From: Colwellia psychrerythraea
GTDB lineage: Bacteria; Pseudomonadota; Gammaproteobacteria; Enterobacterales; Alteromonadaceae
Reading direction: 5' to 3'
DNA length: 64,000 bases
Assembly: GCF_000764185.1 (NCBI RefSeq)
Contig: NZ_JQEC01000057.1
Location: forward strand, 1 to 64,000
Below are positions 28,266 through 38,139 of the stretch, piece by piece. Numbering within the stretch: the stretch's first letter is position 1; every line of letters begins with the position of its first letter. The position numbers and the translations under genes were made by a program. The notes below the pieces were generated by a model. The model searched no databases, was not told the origin of the DNA, and was given only the letters and a program-made list of their open reading frames with translations.

Positions 28266-28318
28266 TGGCACTATTAACCGTGGCTTTAACAAATTATAGC
28301 GAGTGAGCGGTAAAGTAC

Positions 28319-28888
28319 TTATGCACTTAAGTGTACGTAAGATGCGGTACTTGGCATCATTAAGCTATTATAAGCGCCCATTTGTTTATGTGATGATGCT
28401 TGGTTGGCAGAATTACTTGGACTTACAACAGCCTGATTGACCTGAGTTACTGGCAATATATTTACGTCTTTAGCTGGCACTTCAAACCCCGGTAATTGCA
28501 CTACACCCTCTTTGATATTTTGATGCAGTTGATATAACTCCGCATAAGTATTGGTCAAACTGCTTACAGCACTTGTATTTTTATTACTTGGAGTTGAGCT
28601 GTTTTCAACATTACTATCAATACTTGTTTGTAAGTAGATATCAAAGAGTTTTTGTTGCTGTTGATAGTAAGATTGCATCAAATCAATATCTTTAGCCGTT
28701 TGATAATTCGACTTCACATTGTCAACTTGTTCAGCTATTTTGTCATCGACACCTTGTAGTACGGTGTTTTTTTGTTCGGGCGTTAAAATATCATTTAAAT
28801 CTGAACGTGGTTCACCATGAGGCTTGCTTGACATAACTGGCTGAACGTTCATGAAGTTATCTGTAGAAGAAGCTATTTTCATTGTCAT
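28319..28888 (-). CDS. Hypothetical hydrophilic protein
   Basis: 189 residues, no signal peptide or membrane helix, rich in Ser, Asn, Gln. A helical core (DKIAEQVDNVKSNYQTAKDI, then LMQSYYQQQQKLFDIYL) lies at about 45-95, and the ends look disordered. Start at 28888 because AAGGTGG stands five bases upstream; the frame opens further at a GTG inside that site. Function not recognised; the low-complexity flanks recall secreted or flagellum-associated small proteins, but this is only an impression. Confidence 0.6.
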   Translation of the reverse strand: MTMKIASSTDNFMNVQPVMSSKPHGEPRSDLNDILTPEQKNTVLQGVDDKIAEQVDNVKSNYQTAKDIDLMQSYYQQQQKLFDIYLQTSIDSNVENSSTPSNKNTSAVSSLTNTYAELYQLHQNIKEGVVQLPGFEVPAKDVNILPVTQVNQAVVSPSNSANQASSHKQMGAYNSLMMPSTASYVHLSA

Positions 28889-29147
28889 GTTAACCACCTT
28901 ACTTATTTCAATAAGCGTTGCTTAAATCAGAGTAACTCATAGATAAGTTACTCAAACCAAGTACAAACTTGATGTAAATAGGATAGTTAAAATAGCGGGG
29001 GCAAGCTGTAGTCGTTTGTAAATGGTCTGCAATAGTTTGTAGCTGTAATTTTGTGCAGTTTTGTTCTACGCCAGCTGCCTTGAATCATTGCTGGTTTCAC
29101 TGCATCGTTTTATATTTACTTGTTTAGTTCTTGATGCATACTGCTGT

Positions 29148-30494
29148 TTAGTGAGGTTTAGGAGCTAAGTGTTGATGATTTATTTTAACTTCTTCAATGG
29201 CTTTTAATCTTGCTTTTGCCATAGCCTCTTTTATAGCTACCCCTTTGAGTCCTTGCTCAACAAAGGTTTTTGCGCTGACTTTTCTAGCAGCTTTTACTGC
29301 CGCTTTTAAGTATTCTTCTTGGGGATATGGGCGATTTTCAAAACCTAGACGACCGAGGAAGTCAGCCTTACAAGCCATTAAAAAACAATCAAACTCTTCG
29401 GGCTTACGCCAAATATCAAGCTGATTAAACATTTTCAACATGGTGCTGGCTTTAAGCTCAAAGGCTTTATGGCAATGTAAATGAAATTCACATACTTTAA
29501 GCGCCAGCTGTTTGTAGTGTGTTGGCACCTTTAATTGCAGACAGATTTTTTCTACTAAAGGTAAACCCGCTTTCTCATGACCTTTATGACTAGGTAATAA
29601 ATGAGTTTCAGTAATACCTTTACCTAAGTCATGACATAAAGCAGCAAAGCGAATTGCGGTTTTATTTTCATGTAAAGAAGCATTATGCAAAGAAGTATTT
29701 TGTGTTAACAAAACTGCTTGCTGCAATACCATCATTGTATGCAGACCACTACAAATTTCAGGATGCCAAAGGACAGGGTTAGGGATGCCCCATAAAGCGG
29801 ACAGTTCAGGCCATAATTCTTCTAGGGCATTACATTGTTGTAGTACTTGAAAAAATACTTCAGGGTTACCTGAATTAATATCAGAATTTGCTCCGCCGTC
29901 AGCCAAGCTTAATTGCATTTCTTGCCAAACACGTTCAGGCGTTAGGCTTTTTAATTCACCACTGCCACTGATTGTTTGCATAAGGATAAGTGTTTCATTA
30001 GCAATGGTAAAACCGTATTTATGATAACGGGCGGCAAAGCGAGCCACACGCAATACACGCAATGGGTCTTCGACAAAAGCGTCACTGACATGACGTAAAA
30101 TACGATCGTTAAGATCCTTTTGACCATTGTAGGGATCGATAATGTCGCCGTTATCAGCCATAGCCATGGCATTTACTGTTAGGTCGCGTCTTAATAAATC
30201 TTGTTCAATGGTGACGTCTGGGGCGAAATAACAGCTAAAGCCGGTATAGCCTTGGCCTTGCTTTCGCTCTGTACGGGCTAGGGCATACTCTGCTTTTGTT
30301 TTGGGGTGTAAAAACACCGGGAAGTCTTTGCCTACTTGTTGATAACCAAGGTTTAGCATTTCTTCAAGACTACTACCAACCACTAAATAATCTTTGTCTT
30401 TAATAGGACGGTTTAGTAGCTTATCGCGTACGGCACCACCGACTAAAAAAGTATTAAGCTGGCTATTTTTACTGTTAGAGTTGCTGGTTAACAA
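29148..30494 (-). CDS. cca: CCA-adding tRNA nucleotidyltransferase with HD domain
   Basis: Adds or repairs the 3' CCA end of tRNA from CTP and ATP. The nucleotidyltransferase head shows GGAVRDKLL and the catalytic pair Asp33/Asp35 (KDKDYLVVG); RRDLTVNAMA and DPLRVLRVARFAARY follow. The HD phosphohydrolase domain is present (CHDLGKG, then SHKGHE), as in the E. coli-type enzyme of about 410 residues; this one is 448 with a longer C terminus. Start: a TTG at 30494 without a good ribosome site, chosen because it is the only in-frame initiator before the conserved GGAVRD motif. Confidence 0.93.
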   Translation of the reverse strand: MLTSNSNSKNSQLNTFLVGGAVRDKLLNRPIKDKDYLVVGSSLEEMLNLGYQQVGKDFPVFLHPKTKAEYALARTERKQGQGYTGFSCYFAPDVTIEQDLLRRDLTVNAMAMADNGDIIDPYNGQKDLNDRILRHVSDAFVEDPLRVLRVARFAARYHKYGFTIANETLILMQTISGSGELKSLTPERVWQEMQLSLADGGANSDINSGNPEVFFQVLQQCNALEELWPELSALWGIPNPVLWHPEICSGLHTMMVLQQAVLLTQNTSLHNASLHENKTAIRFAALCHDLGKGITETHLLPSHKGHEKAGLPLVEKICLQLKVPTHYKQLALKVCEFHLHCHKAFELKASTMLKMFNQLDIWRKPEEFDCFLMACKADFLGRLGFENRPYPQEEYLKAAVKAARKVSAKTFVEQGLKGVAIKEAMAKARLKAIEEVKINHQHLAPKPH

Positions 30495-31000
30495 AGTAGA
30501 ACCAAGATGATGGTATGTAGAGTAAGTGTATCATAAGGTGGTAATAAATTCAGAGGTTGCCGTTAAGGAAAAGTAGTAATAACAGCTCTCCTTTAAATTC
30601 AGCTTAGTTGGTAACTTGTTAAAATGGATCATTTAAATTGATAGTTTACGCCGTAAATCATCATTAAAGGGATCGGTCTCGCAAGGTTTATCCTGAATTA
30701 CTTGCTGTGGATGGCGCCATACTCGGAACAGGGGGGGCCAATGAATTTTTATTTTCAGAAGATACTTTTAACTAAGCGGCTATCTGTTTTGAGTGATTAT
30801 GATGACTGAGGCCGGTAATTCGTTCAATATCTTGTACACTCGATTTTTGTTGCGCAATGTTTGTTAAGTTATTTTGTTATTTTTGGTTTTTTTGATTAAT
30901 TTGACTGTGTACTTGGCTGCTTATGATAAGTACTAATAGAATGATGGGTGTTTTTAACGTGTTGTATTAATTGTTAAAATTATTAATTGTAAACATTAGT

Positions 31001-31019
31001 AATGATAATTATTATCATT
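31001..31019. promoter_or_regulatory. Fur-box-like operator
   Basis: AATGATAATTATTATCATT is a perfect 9-1-9 palindrome that contains the 7-1-7 Fur core TGATAAT-T-ATTATCA. It stands about 45 bases upstream of the candidate -35 box and about 100 bases before gspAB. Fur control would link this secretion helper to iron supply; that is inference. Confidence 0.6.
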
Positions 31020-31062
31020 TTTTCCGCGATGTTATTTATTTACTCTAATTTTTAATAGAACT

Positions 31063-31091
31063 TTGACATCCATCAAGCAAGCAGTTAATTT
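31063..31091 (+). promoter_or_regulatory. Candidate sigma-70 promoter of gspAB
   Basis: TTGACA (perfect -35) and TAATTT (-10, weak) are 17 bases apart, about 30 bases upstream of the start codon. Confidence 0.4.
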
Positions 31092-31122
31092 TGTAACTTA
31101 ATTTTCCTGCGCAGCTCATGTC

Positions 31123-32934
31123 ATGTATCGCGAATTTTTCTCATTAAGTGAATTACCTTTTTCAATCTCTCCTGATCCTAGATATCTATTTATGAGTGAT
31201 CGACATAAAGAGGCGCTAACGCACTTAACTTATGGTTTGGGCGAGGTCGGGGGATTTGCCTTATTAACCGGAGAAGTAGGTACGGGTAAAACAACGATAA
31301 GTCGCTGTTTAATGGAGCGGTTACCTGATAATACTCAAGTAGCATTTATTCTTAATCCGACCTTATCTTGTCAAGAATTACTGGCAACTTTATGTGATCA
31401 GTTAACAATAGATTATCAAGGAGCTGAGGCGAGTTTAAAAACTCTAACCGACAAAATTTCAGAGAAATTACTGACAAATCATGAAAATGAGATTAATACG
31501 TTACTGATCATTGATGAAGCTCAACATTTACAACCCGAAGTACTTGAACAATTACGTTTGCTAACCAATTTAGAAACCAATACTAAAAAATTGTTACAGG
31601 TAATTTTAATTGGTCAGCCAGAGTTACAACAGCTATTACAACGTCGAGATTTACGTCAATTAGCACAACGTATAACGGCAAGGTATCACTTGCTACCGTT
31701 AACAAAAAAAGAGCTAGATCAGTACATCCAACACAGGTTAGCTATTGCTGATTGTGTACGGCCACTTTTTGATAAATCGGCGCTAAATAAAATTCATCAA
31801 CTGTCGCAAGGTATACCAAGATTAACTAATTTATTGTGTCATAGTTCGTTGATGCTGGCTTATAACCAAAATGACAGCATAGTTAATAATAAAACGGTTA
31901 TAGCGGCGGCGAAAAGAGTTTTGGGGGAGGATATAACGGGTAATAAACCTCTAAGTCGCTATAGCAGTGCGCTAGTACTATTTACAGTATTAAGTATCGC
32001 TGCTTTGTTTACGCTAACCGGAATTTGGTGGGGGCAAAGTCAAAAAACTGATAGTGAAGTACTGACAACGAATATAGAAAAAAAAGTGAGTAACACCAAA
32101 TCTACCGATGTGTATGAGGGTGCATTAAATGATATTTCTAACTCCTTTACTGAGGAGAAACATTATGTTATTTATCCTCCAGAAGTTTTACATACTGTGC
32201 GCTTAGGCGAAACATTGTATCAGCTTTCTAATAAATATAAGGTCGATCTTAAAGCGTTACGTCAGTGGAATAATATCTCTAAAACAAATGAAATACATGT
32301 AGGCGATAAACTCTATGTGGTTGATCCATTGCCTGTTGCGTTATCGGGTGAAGACTCCGTACAAGTAAGTACTTTCGATAATGATGAAGCAATAAAATTG
32401 GCTGTCACAAAAAAATACCCCAGTAATAATCAGGTAAGTGAAACGTTAACCATAAACGCAGAGCAATTGGCTTTAAATGATCAAGTTAAGCAAAACAAAA
32501 AACAGACTAAGCAAGCTGTCCCCAATCCTGATATGAACTACCAAGTTACTAAAGTGAAGGGCGTTTCTAGTGATTTGCTGGCGCGTTTTCAAGCAGCCAT
32601 TGATGACACTGAAGGGGAAAGTCAGGTGAAAAGTCATTATCAAGAAGACTTTCTTGTCACAGATGAACAGTTATCCAATGACATAACTGATGCTAAAAGT
32701 ATTAAACCACTGACTCAAATGTCACAGAAGCTAAAAAATTCATTGCCTAGCTTGCAATTTGAGCAACACATTTACGTCTCTGACGGGCAGGGATGGGTAA
32801 AAGTAAATGGTCAAGATCGTTTTGAAGGTGATAACATAGCCAATAATTTAATTGTAGTTAAAATATTACCGCAACAAGTGATCCTTGCTTTTCAAGGTGA
32901 GAAGTTCAGTTTACCAGCGCTGACTAATTGGTAG
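31123..32934 (+). CDS. GspA-GspB fusion with a LysM domain (type II secretion assembly)
   Basis: Inner-membrane ATPase that helps place the type II secretin in the peptidoglycan layer. Residues 1-265 are a GspA/ExeA AAA ATPase: Walker A TGEVGTGKTT (about 47-56), Walker B TLLIIDEAQ (about 126-134) and the ExeA-type start FSLSELPFSISPDPRYLF. A membrane helix is at about 283-305. A LysM peptidoglycan-binding domain (about 350-403; HTVRLGETLYQLSNKYKVD) replaces the usual PG-binding region. Residues about 530-603 look like the GspB C-terminal domain (QHIYVSDGQGWVKVNG). In many species GspA and GspB are separate. No other gsp genes are in this window. Confidence 0.85.
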   Translation: MYREFFSLSELPFSISPDPRYLFMSDRHKEALTHLTYGLGEVGGFALLTGEVGTGKTTISRCLMERLPDNTQVAFILNPTLSCQELLATLCDQLTIDYQGAEASLKTLTDKISEKLLTNHENEINTLLIIDEAQHLQPEVLEQLRLLTNLETNTKKLLQVILIGQPELQQLLQRRDLRQLAQRITARYHLLPLTKKELDQYIQHRLAIADCVRPLFDKSALNKIHQLSQGIPRLTNLLCHSSLMLAYNQNDSIVNNKTVIAAAKRVLGEDITGNKPLSRYSSALVLFTVLSIAALFTLTGIWWGQSQKTDSEVLTTNIEKKVSNTKSTDVYEGALNDISNSFTEEKHYVIYPPEVLHTVRLGETLYQLSNKYKVDLKALRQWNNISKTNEIHVGDKLYVVDPLPVALSGEDSVQVSTFDNDEAIKLAVTKKYPSNNQVSETLTINAEQLALNDQVKQNKKQTKQAVPNPDMNYQVTKVKGVSSDLLARFQAAIDDTEGESQVKSHYQEDFLVTDEQLSNDITDAKSIKPLTQMSQKLKNSLPSLQFEQHIYVSDGQGWVKVNGQDRFEGDNIANNLIVVKILPQQVILAFQGEKFSLPALTNW

Positions 32935-32967
32935 TTGCTTAAACGTGTCTTTTATCAGTACAGATAG

Positions 32968-33005
32968 AAAAGCCTAGTTAAGTAAGTACTTAGCTAGGCT
33001 TTTTT
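32968..33005. terminator. Bidirectional terminator between gspAB and leuD
   Basis: AAAGCCTAGTTAAGTA pairs with the following AGTACTTAGCTAGGCTTT with one mismatch; T-tracts on both strands. It serves the convergent gspAB and leu operons. Confidence 0.82.
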
Positions 33006-33045
33006 GAAATGTGCGTAATAAGGTTAACTCATCGAGTTAACAAAC

Positions 33046-33642
33046 TTACTGCCAAGCAGGCATTTTAGCCTCGAAAGCTTTGATAGTATCAAGCTTATTT
33101 AAAGTCCAGCCAACACTATCTACACCATTTACTAAGCTATATTGCTGAAACTCATTTAAGCTGAACTTAAACGAAAGTTCGCCACAAGTAATAACATTAT
33201 TTGGCAAATCAACTTTTAAGGTTAATTTAGCATCAGCTGATAATTTAAATAACTGTTCTACTTCTGCTTCGCTTAATTTAATTGGCAAAAGACCAACGTT
33301 GATACAGTTTCCGTAAAAAATGTCGGCAAAACTTGACGCTATAATAACTTTAAAACCATATTCTTGCAGCGCCCAAGGAGCATGTTCACGACTTGAGCCA
33401 CAACCAAAATTTTCACCCGCTAATAGAATGCTGGCGTCTTTATATTCTGCTTTGTTGATAATGAAGTCAGGATTTTCCTGCGTACCTGCATGATCAAGGT
33501 AGCGGCTATCGTGAAATAAGTGCACACCAAAGCCTACACGCTCAGTTTTTTGCAAAAACTGCTTAGGGATGATTTGATCGGTATCGACATTCGCGATATC
33601 TAGTGGCACAACCAAGCCAGTATGAGTGTTAAATTTTTCCAT
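33046..33642 (-). CDS. leuD: 3-isopropylmalate dehydratase small subunit
   Basis: Small subunit of isopropylmalate isomerase, which with LeuC converts 2- to 3-isopropylmalate in leucine synthesis. 198 residues, the normal length. Signature motifs: DTDQIIPKQFLQ, the swivelling-domain loop GCGSSREHAPWAL and FADIFYGNCINVGLLP. Ribosome site TAGGAG upstream of the ATG. Last gene of leuABCD, ahead of the shared terminator. Confidence 0.97.
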   Translation of the reverse strand: MEKFNTHTGLVVPLDIANVDTDQIIPKQFLQKTERVGFGVHLFHDSRYLDHAGTQENPDFIINKAEYKDASILLAGENFGCGSSREHAPWALQEYGFKVIIASSFADIFYGNCINVGLLPIKLSEAEVEQLFKLSADAKLTLKVDLPNNVITCGELSFKFSLNEFQQYSLVNGVDSVGWTLNKLDTIKAFEAKMPAWQ

Positions 33643-33778
33643 TTTCTACTCCTAAAAATTCTTAGTAGCGATTTCTCTTAAAGCTATTTCATCTAGTAAC
33701 TGGAAATAGCACGAGGTTGACGCTAGTCAATGAGCACTATTGACACCTTAATTGCTTAAAATATCAAAAAGATAATCG

Positions 33779-35194
33779 TTACGCGTTTAGGTCAACAAAA
33801 TGACCGGTAATAGCTGCTGCAGCAGCCATTTCAGGGCTCACTAAGTGAGTACGGCTGCCGCGACCTTGACGACCTTCAAAGTTACGATTACTGGTTGATG
33901 CACAACGATCACCTTCATCAAGCACGTCATCGTTCATGCCTAAACACATTGAGCAACCAGGTAAACGCCACTGAAAACCAGCATCAGTAAATATTTTATC
34001 TAAACCTTCACTTTCAGCCTGTTCTTTAACACGATATGAACCAGGAACTATGATAGCTTCAACAGTATCTACTACCTGTTGGCCTTGATATTGTTGAACA
34101 ACACCCGCGGCGGCACGTAAATCTTCAATACGAGAGTTAGTACAAGAACCGATAAATACCTTGTTTACATGGATCTCTGTCATCTTGGTGCCAGCTGTTA
34201 AACCCATATAATTAAGGGCACTAATACAAGAGTCTTTTTCAACCGGGTCACTAAAATCGTCAGGTGAAGGTACTGCGCCATCAACGCTAATAACTTGTCC
34301 TGGGTTTGTACCCCAAGTAACTTGCGCTTTGATGTCTTTTGCTTCTAATGTTATTACCGCATCAAAGCTTGCATCCGTATCAGATTTTAAGTTTTTCCAA
34401 TCAACCACTGCTTGTTCGAATACATCACCTTTAGGCGAGTACTCTTTACCTTCCACGTAATCAAAAGTGATTTGATCCGGTGCTATTAAGCCAGCTTTAG
34501 CACCAAACTCAATACTCATGTTACAAACAGTCATGCGCTCTTCCATGCTAAGCGCTTCAATTGCTTCACCACAATATTCAACCACATAACCAGTTGCGCC
34601 CGCGCTACCTGTTTTACCGATAATCGCTAAGATAATATCTTTAGCGCTAATGCCGGCACCAACTTGGCCTTTAACTTCGATTTTCATGGTTTTTGCTTTA
34701 TTTTGACGTAAAGTCTGGGTAGCAAAAACATGTTCTACCTCTGAGGTACCAATACCAAAAGCAAGGGCGCCAAATGCACCGTGGGTGGCTGTATGTGAAT
34801 CACCACAAACAATAATAGTACCGGGTAAAGTCAAACCTAGCTCAGGCCCAATAACATGGGCGATACCTTGATTTTTGTGGCCCATATCAAAAAGCTCTAT
34901 ACCAAAGTCTTTACAGTTTATTGCTAATGCGCGCAATTGATTGGCAGCGCCTTCACCGGCGGCATCAATTTTAATTGAACGCGTTGAAATATTATGATCC
35001 ATAGTAGCAATAGTGCGTTCAGGATGACGTACTGGTCGATTATGAAATCGTAAGTTGGCAAATGCCTGTGGCGAAGTCACTTCATGAATCAAATGACGGT
35101 CAACATAAAGTAATGGTGTTTCTCCGTCAGCAGCTTCAACTAAATGTGTTTGCCATAATTTTTCATACATGGTTTGCGGATTTGAAATTGTCAT
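33779..35194 (-). CDS. leuC: 3-isopropylmalate dehydratase large subunit
   Basis: Large, iron-sulfur subunit of isopropylmalate isomerase (aconitase superfamily), 471 residues. Cluster-binding Cys occur in FIGSCTNSRIEDLR and in the pair GCSMCLGMN. CGDSHTATHGAFGALAFGIGT is also typical. The N terminus (YEKLWQTHLVE) matches the family, so the start at 35194 or a few codons later (Met9) is right. Third gene of the leu operon, 44 bases after leuB. Confidence 0.97.
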   Translation of the reverse strand: MTISNPQTMYEKLWQTHLVEAADGETPLLYVDRHLIHEVTSPQAFANLRFHNRPVRHPERTIATMDHNISTRSIKIDAAGEGAANQLRALAINCKDFGIELFDMGHKNQGIAHVIGPELGLTLPGTIIVCGDSHTATHGAFGALAFGIGTSEVEHVFATQTLRQNKAKTMKIEVKGQVGAGISAKDIILAIIGKTGSAGATGYVVEYCGEAIEALSMEERMTVCNMSIEFGAKAGLIAPDQITFDYVEGKEYSPKGDVFEQAVVDWKNLKSDTDASFDAVITLEAKDIKAQVTWGTNPGQVISVDGAVPSPDDFSDPVEKDSCISALNYMGLTAGTKMTEIHVNKVFIGSCTNSRIEDLRAAAGVVQQYQGQQVVDTVEAIIVPGSYRVKEQAESEGLDKIFTDAGFQWRLPGCSMCLGMNDDVLDEGDRCASTSNRNFEGRQGRGSRTHLVSPEMAAAAAITGHFVDLNA

Positions 35195-35237
35195 TTTATG
35201 CGCTCTCTTTTTCTTGGAGATAGCTCAGGGTATTGCT

Positions 35238-36335
35238 CTAGGCATTACTATGGGCATTAATTTGTTTACAAATATAGTCACCTACTTCACTGGTAGACTT
35301 TGCATTTTTTCGTTCATCGGCAGGTAATAAGTCAGCAGTCAATACGCCGTTATCTAATGCATCAGACACTGCATCTTCAATCGCTTTTGCTGCAGCATCT
35401 TGATTTAAGCTATAACGAAGCATTAAAGCAGCAGAAAGGATTTGAGCAATAGGGTTCGCAATACCAAGGCCAGCAATATCTGGGGCACTGCCGCCAGCCG
35501 GTTCATACATACCAAAACCTTGCTCGTTTAAACTCGCTGAAGGTAACAAGCCCATTGAACCAGTAATCATGGCGCAAATATCAGATAAAATATCACCAAA
35601 TAAATTAGGGCAAAGCATAACGTCAAACTGGTTAGGGTCACGTACTAGTTGCATTGCTGCGTTATCTACATAAAGGTGCTCTAATTCAACATCAGGATAT
35701 TCAACCGCAACTTCTTCAACCACTTGACGCCATAATTGACTTGTTGCTAAGACATTGGCTTTATCAACAGATGTTACCTTATTATTTCGCTTTTGCGCAG
35801 CCTGAAAAGCAAGGTGTGTGATACGTTTGATTTCACGTCGTGAATAAAACATAGAATCAAAGCCAGTTTCTTCTTCACCTTCACCTTTACGGCCTTTTGG
35901 CTCACCAAAATAAATGTCACCAGTCAATTCACGCATAATTAATACGTCAAAACCTTTAGACGAAATATCACTACGTAGCGTTGAAAGCGAAGATAAGGCT
36001 GGTTGCAGTGTTGCCGGGCGCATATTACAAAATAAATCGAATCGTCCGCGCAAACCTAATAAAGCACAGCGCTCTGGTTGCTCTGTTGGGGGTAAGTTTG
36101 CCCACTTAGGGCCACCTACGCTGCCGAATAGAATAGCATCGCTAGCTTCACAGCCTGCCATAGTGGAATCAGGTAGGGCATTACCGTGATTATCTATGGC
36201 TGCGCCACCAATATCGAAATCTTTAGTGTTTATTTCAAAATCGAACTTACTCGCGACCGTGTTTAGTACTTTTTTAGCTTCAACCATGACTTCTGGGCCG
36301 ATACCATCACCGGCTAAAATTGCTATGTTGGACAT
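35238..36335 (-). CDS. leuB: 3-isopropylmalate dehydrogenase
   Basis: NAD-dependent oxidative decarboxylase that makes 2-ketoisocaproate from 3-isopropylmalate. 365 residues. Visible: ILAGDGIGPEV at the N terminus, the substrate-binding RELTGDIYFGEPKGR, the Lys/Asp active-site region VDKANVLATSQLWR, and NLFGDILSD and GSAPDIAGLGIANP for metal and NAD. AAAGG lies upstream of the ATG. Second structural gene of the leu operon. Confidence 0.97.
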   Translation of the reverse strand: MSNIAILAGDGIGPEVMVEAKKVLNTVASKFDFEINTKDFDIGGAAIDNHGNALPDSTMAGCEASDAILFGSVGGPKWANLPPTEQPERCALLGLRGRFDLFCNMRPATLQPALSSLSTLRSDISSKGFDVLIMRELTGDIYFGEPKGRKGEGEEETGFDSMFYSRREIKRITHLAFQAAQKRNNKVTSVDKANVLATSQLWRQVVEEVAVEYPDVELEHLYVDNAAMQLVRDPNQFDVMLCPNLFGDILSDICAMITGSMGLLPSASLNEQGFGMYEPAGGSAPDIAGLGIANPIAQILSAALMLRYSLNQDAAAKAIEDAVSDALDNGVLTADLLPADERKNAKSTSEVGDYICKQINAHSNA

Positions 36336-36419
36336 TTTTATAACCTTTTATATTTTAAATGCTGAGTAGTGATTGATTCGCTACTATTTTTTATTTACTT
36401 ATCAAATTTTTAAGAGCGA

Positions 36420-37988
36420 CTAAGCTTGTTTTGCTGATTTTAAATCGGCAATAGTCATCGCTCTGTGAATACTATTTAGCGCATTAACTAATGCTTGTCC
36501 TGAGGCTTCAATAACATCAGTTTCTAAACCATAACCATGGAAGTTTCTGCCTTGCCAAGTAATGATTAAATCAGCTTGGCCTAAGCCATCTTCACCGGAG
36601 CCTTTGTTTGATATTTTGTAATCGCTAACTTCAAAGTCAATATCAACACTTTGTTTAATTGCTTGGTAAAGCGCATCAACAGGGCCGTTACCTGTGGCCG
36701 CGTGAACTTTGATATTTCCTTGCTCACCGGTAATAAGTTTAATGCTGGCGGTAGAGAATTCGCCATCACCACACTGCACATTAATAGTGTCTAACTGGAA
36801 AAAGTCCTTTAAATCTTTTTGCTGTAGCTTAAATACTAACGCCTCTAAGTCATCATCAAAAACCTGACCTTTTTTATCAGCTAAGGTTAAAAAATCTGCG
36901 TACAACTCTTCAATATCATAATCACTGGTCTTATAGCCTAAGCTTTCCATTCTGTGCTTGATAACATGACGACCACTGCGAGAAGTAAGATTTAATTTAG
37001 TTTTTGCAATGCCGACACTTTCCGGTGTCATGATCTCGTAAGTATTACTGGCTTTTAACATACCATCTTGATGGATGCCTGATGAGTGGCTAAAAGCGTT
37101 ACCGCCTACAATTGCTTTGTTTAATTGCACCGGCATATTACAGACAGTACTAACTAACTTAGATACGCGGGCAATTTCTTGGTGATTGATATTGGTTTTT
37201 ACCCCTAATAACGCTTGGCGGGTTTGCATGATCATCGCAACTTCTTCTAATGAACAATTACCCGCTCGCTCGCCAATTCCGTTAATGGTACATTCAATTT
37301 GACGTGCACCAGCTTGCACAGCTGCCATTGAGTTAGCTACTGCCAAACCTAAGTCGTTATGGCAATGTACAGAAATTATTGCTTGGTCAATGTTGGGCAC
37401 ACGATTGAATAAGTCAGTGATAATGCCTTGAAACTCAAAGGGCATGGTATAACCAACAGTATCAGGAATATTTACTGTCGTTGCGCCTGCTTTAATCGCA
37501 CTTTCAACCATACGACATAAATTATCAATTGGCGTACGACCAGCATCTTCACAAGAGAACTCAACATCATCGGTGTATTTTCTAGCATGTTTAACCGCGT
37601 GAATAGCCATAGCTTCAACATCACTAAATTCTTTACGTAATTTTTGTTGAACGTGAACATCAGAAGTAGAAATAAAGGTATGGATTCGGAACTGATCAGC
37701 AACTTTAAGAGCTTGTCCACAGGCATCAATATCAGCTTCTACAGCACGGGCTAGACCACAAACGCGGGCGTTTTTAATTGTTCGAGCAATTTGCTGTACT
37801 GATTCAAAATCACCAGGAGATGAAACAGGAAAGCCAACCTCCATAACATCTACCCCTAAGCGCTCAATAGCTAAGGCAATTTGTAATTTTTCATGTACCG
37901 ACAAGCTGGCATTTAATGCCTGCTCACCATCACGTAAAGTGGTATCGAAAATTATTACTTGATCATTGTTAACTTGTGGATTGCTCAT
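36420..37988 (-). CDS. leuA: 2-isopropylmalate synthase
   Basis: First committed enzyme of leucine synthesis: condenses acetyl-CoA with 2-ketoisovalerate. 522 residues. The TIM-barrel carries FDTTLRDGEQ and the metal motif HCHNDLGLAVANS; GIGERAGNCSLEEV and HSSGIHQDGMLK follow. The C-terminal regulatory domain (about 390-515) binds leucine for feedback inhibition in the family. Good ribosome site (AAGGA) before the ATG. First structural gene after the leader and attenuator. Confidence 0.97.
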   Translation of the reverse strand: MSNPQVNNDQVIIFDTTLRDGEQALNASLSVHEKLQIALAIERLGVDVMEVGFPVSSPGDFESVQQIARTIKNARVCGLARAVEADIDACGQALKVADQFRIHTFISTSDVHVQQKLRKEFSDVEAMAIHAVKHARKYTDDVEFSCEDAGRTPIDNLCRMVESAIKAGATTVNIPDTVGYTMPFEFQGIITDLFNRVPNIDQAIISVHCHNDLGLAVANSMAAVQAGARQIECTINGIGERAGNCSLEEVAMIMQTRQALLGVKTNINHQEIARVSKLVSTVCNMPVQLNKAIVGGNAFSHSSGIHQDGMLKASNTYEIMTPESVGIAKTKLNLTSRSGRHVIKHRMESLGYKTSDYDIEELYADFLTLADKKGQVFDDDLEALVFKLQQKDLKDFFQLDTINVQCGDGEFSTASIKLITGEQGNIKVHAATGNGPVDALYQAIKQSVDIDFEVSDYKISNKGSGEDGLGQADLIITWQGRNFHGYGLETDVIEASGQALVNALNSIHRAMTIADLKSAKQA

Positions 37989-38058
37989 ATGTACTTATCC
38001 TTTTTAAATCTTTGTCGATGTCTACGGTTTAATTTTCACTATTAATTGCGGACATAAA

Positions 38059-38086
38059 AAAACCCGCGATTGTTAGCGCGGGTTTT
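38059..38086 (-). terminator. leu operon attenuator terminator
   Basis: AAAACCCGCG / CGCGGGTTTT stem with an 8-nt loop, followed on the minus strand by a run of seven T. It lies between the leader peptide and leuA, the position of a transcription attenuator. Confidence 0.88.
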
Positions 38087-38139
38087 ATTTTATTTCTAAT
38101 TAGTTTCTAATATTTAAACTTATGAAGAAGCAACAAAAC

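Larger units (their letters stand above)
30495..31122. other. Long intergenic region before gspAB
   Basis: 628 bases between divergent cca and the gspAB fusion. It contains a perfect Fur-box-like palindrome (31001-31019) and a candidate promoter. A 37-codon plus-strand open stretch around 30690-30780 (PELLAVDGAILG reading) has no start codon and may be a gene relic. A run of seven G lies at about 30729-30735. Otherwise nothing recognised. Confidence 0.4.

Noticed and set aside
30729..30735. Run of seven G as a possible phase-variation tract
   Set aside because: It is in intergenic DNA far from any promoter or start codon; so is the C7 run near 62973.
30690..30785. Open stretch reading PELLAVDGAILG
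   Set aside because: No start codon, preceded by a stop, and too short; kept only as a possible relic.
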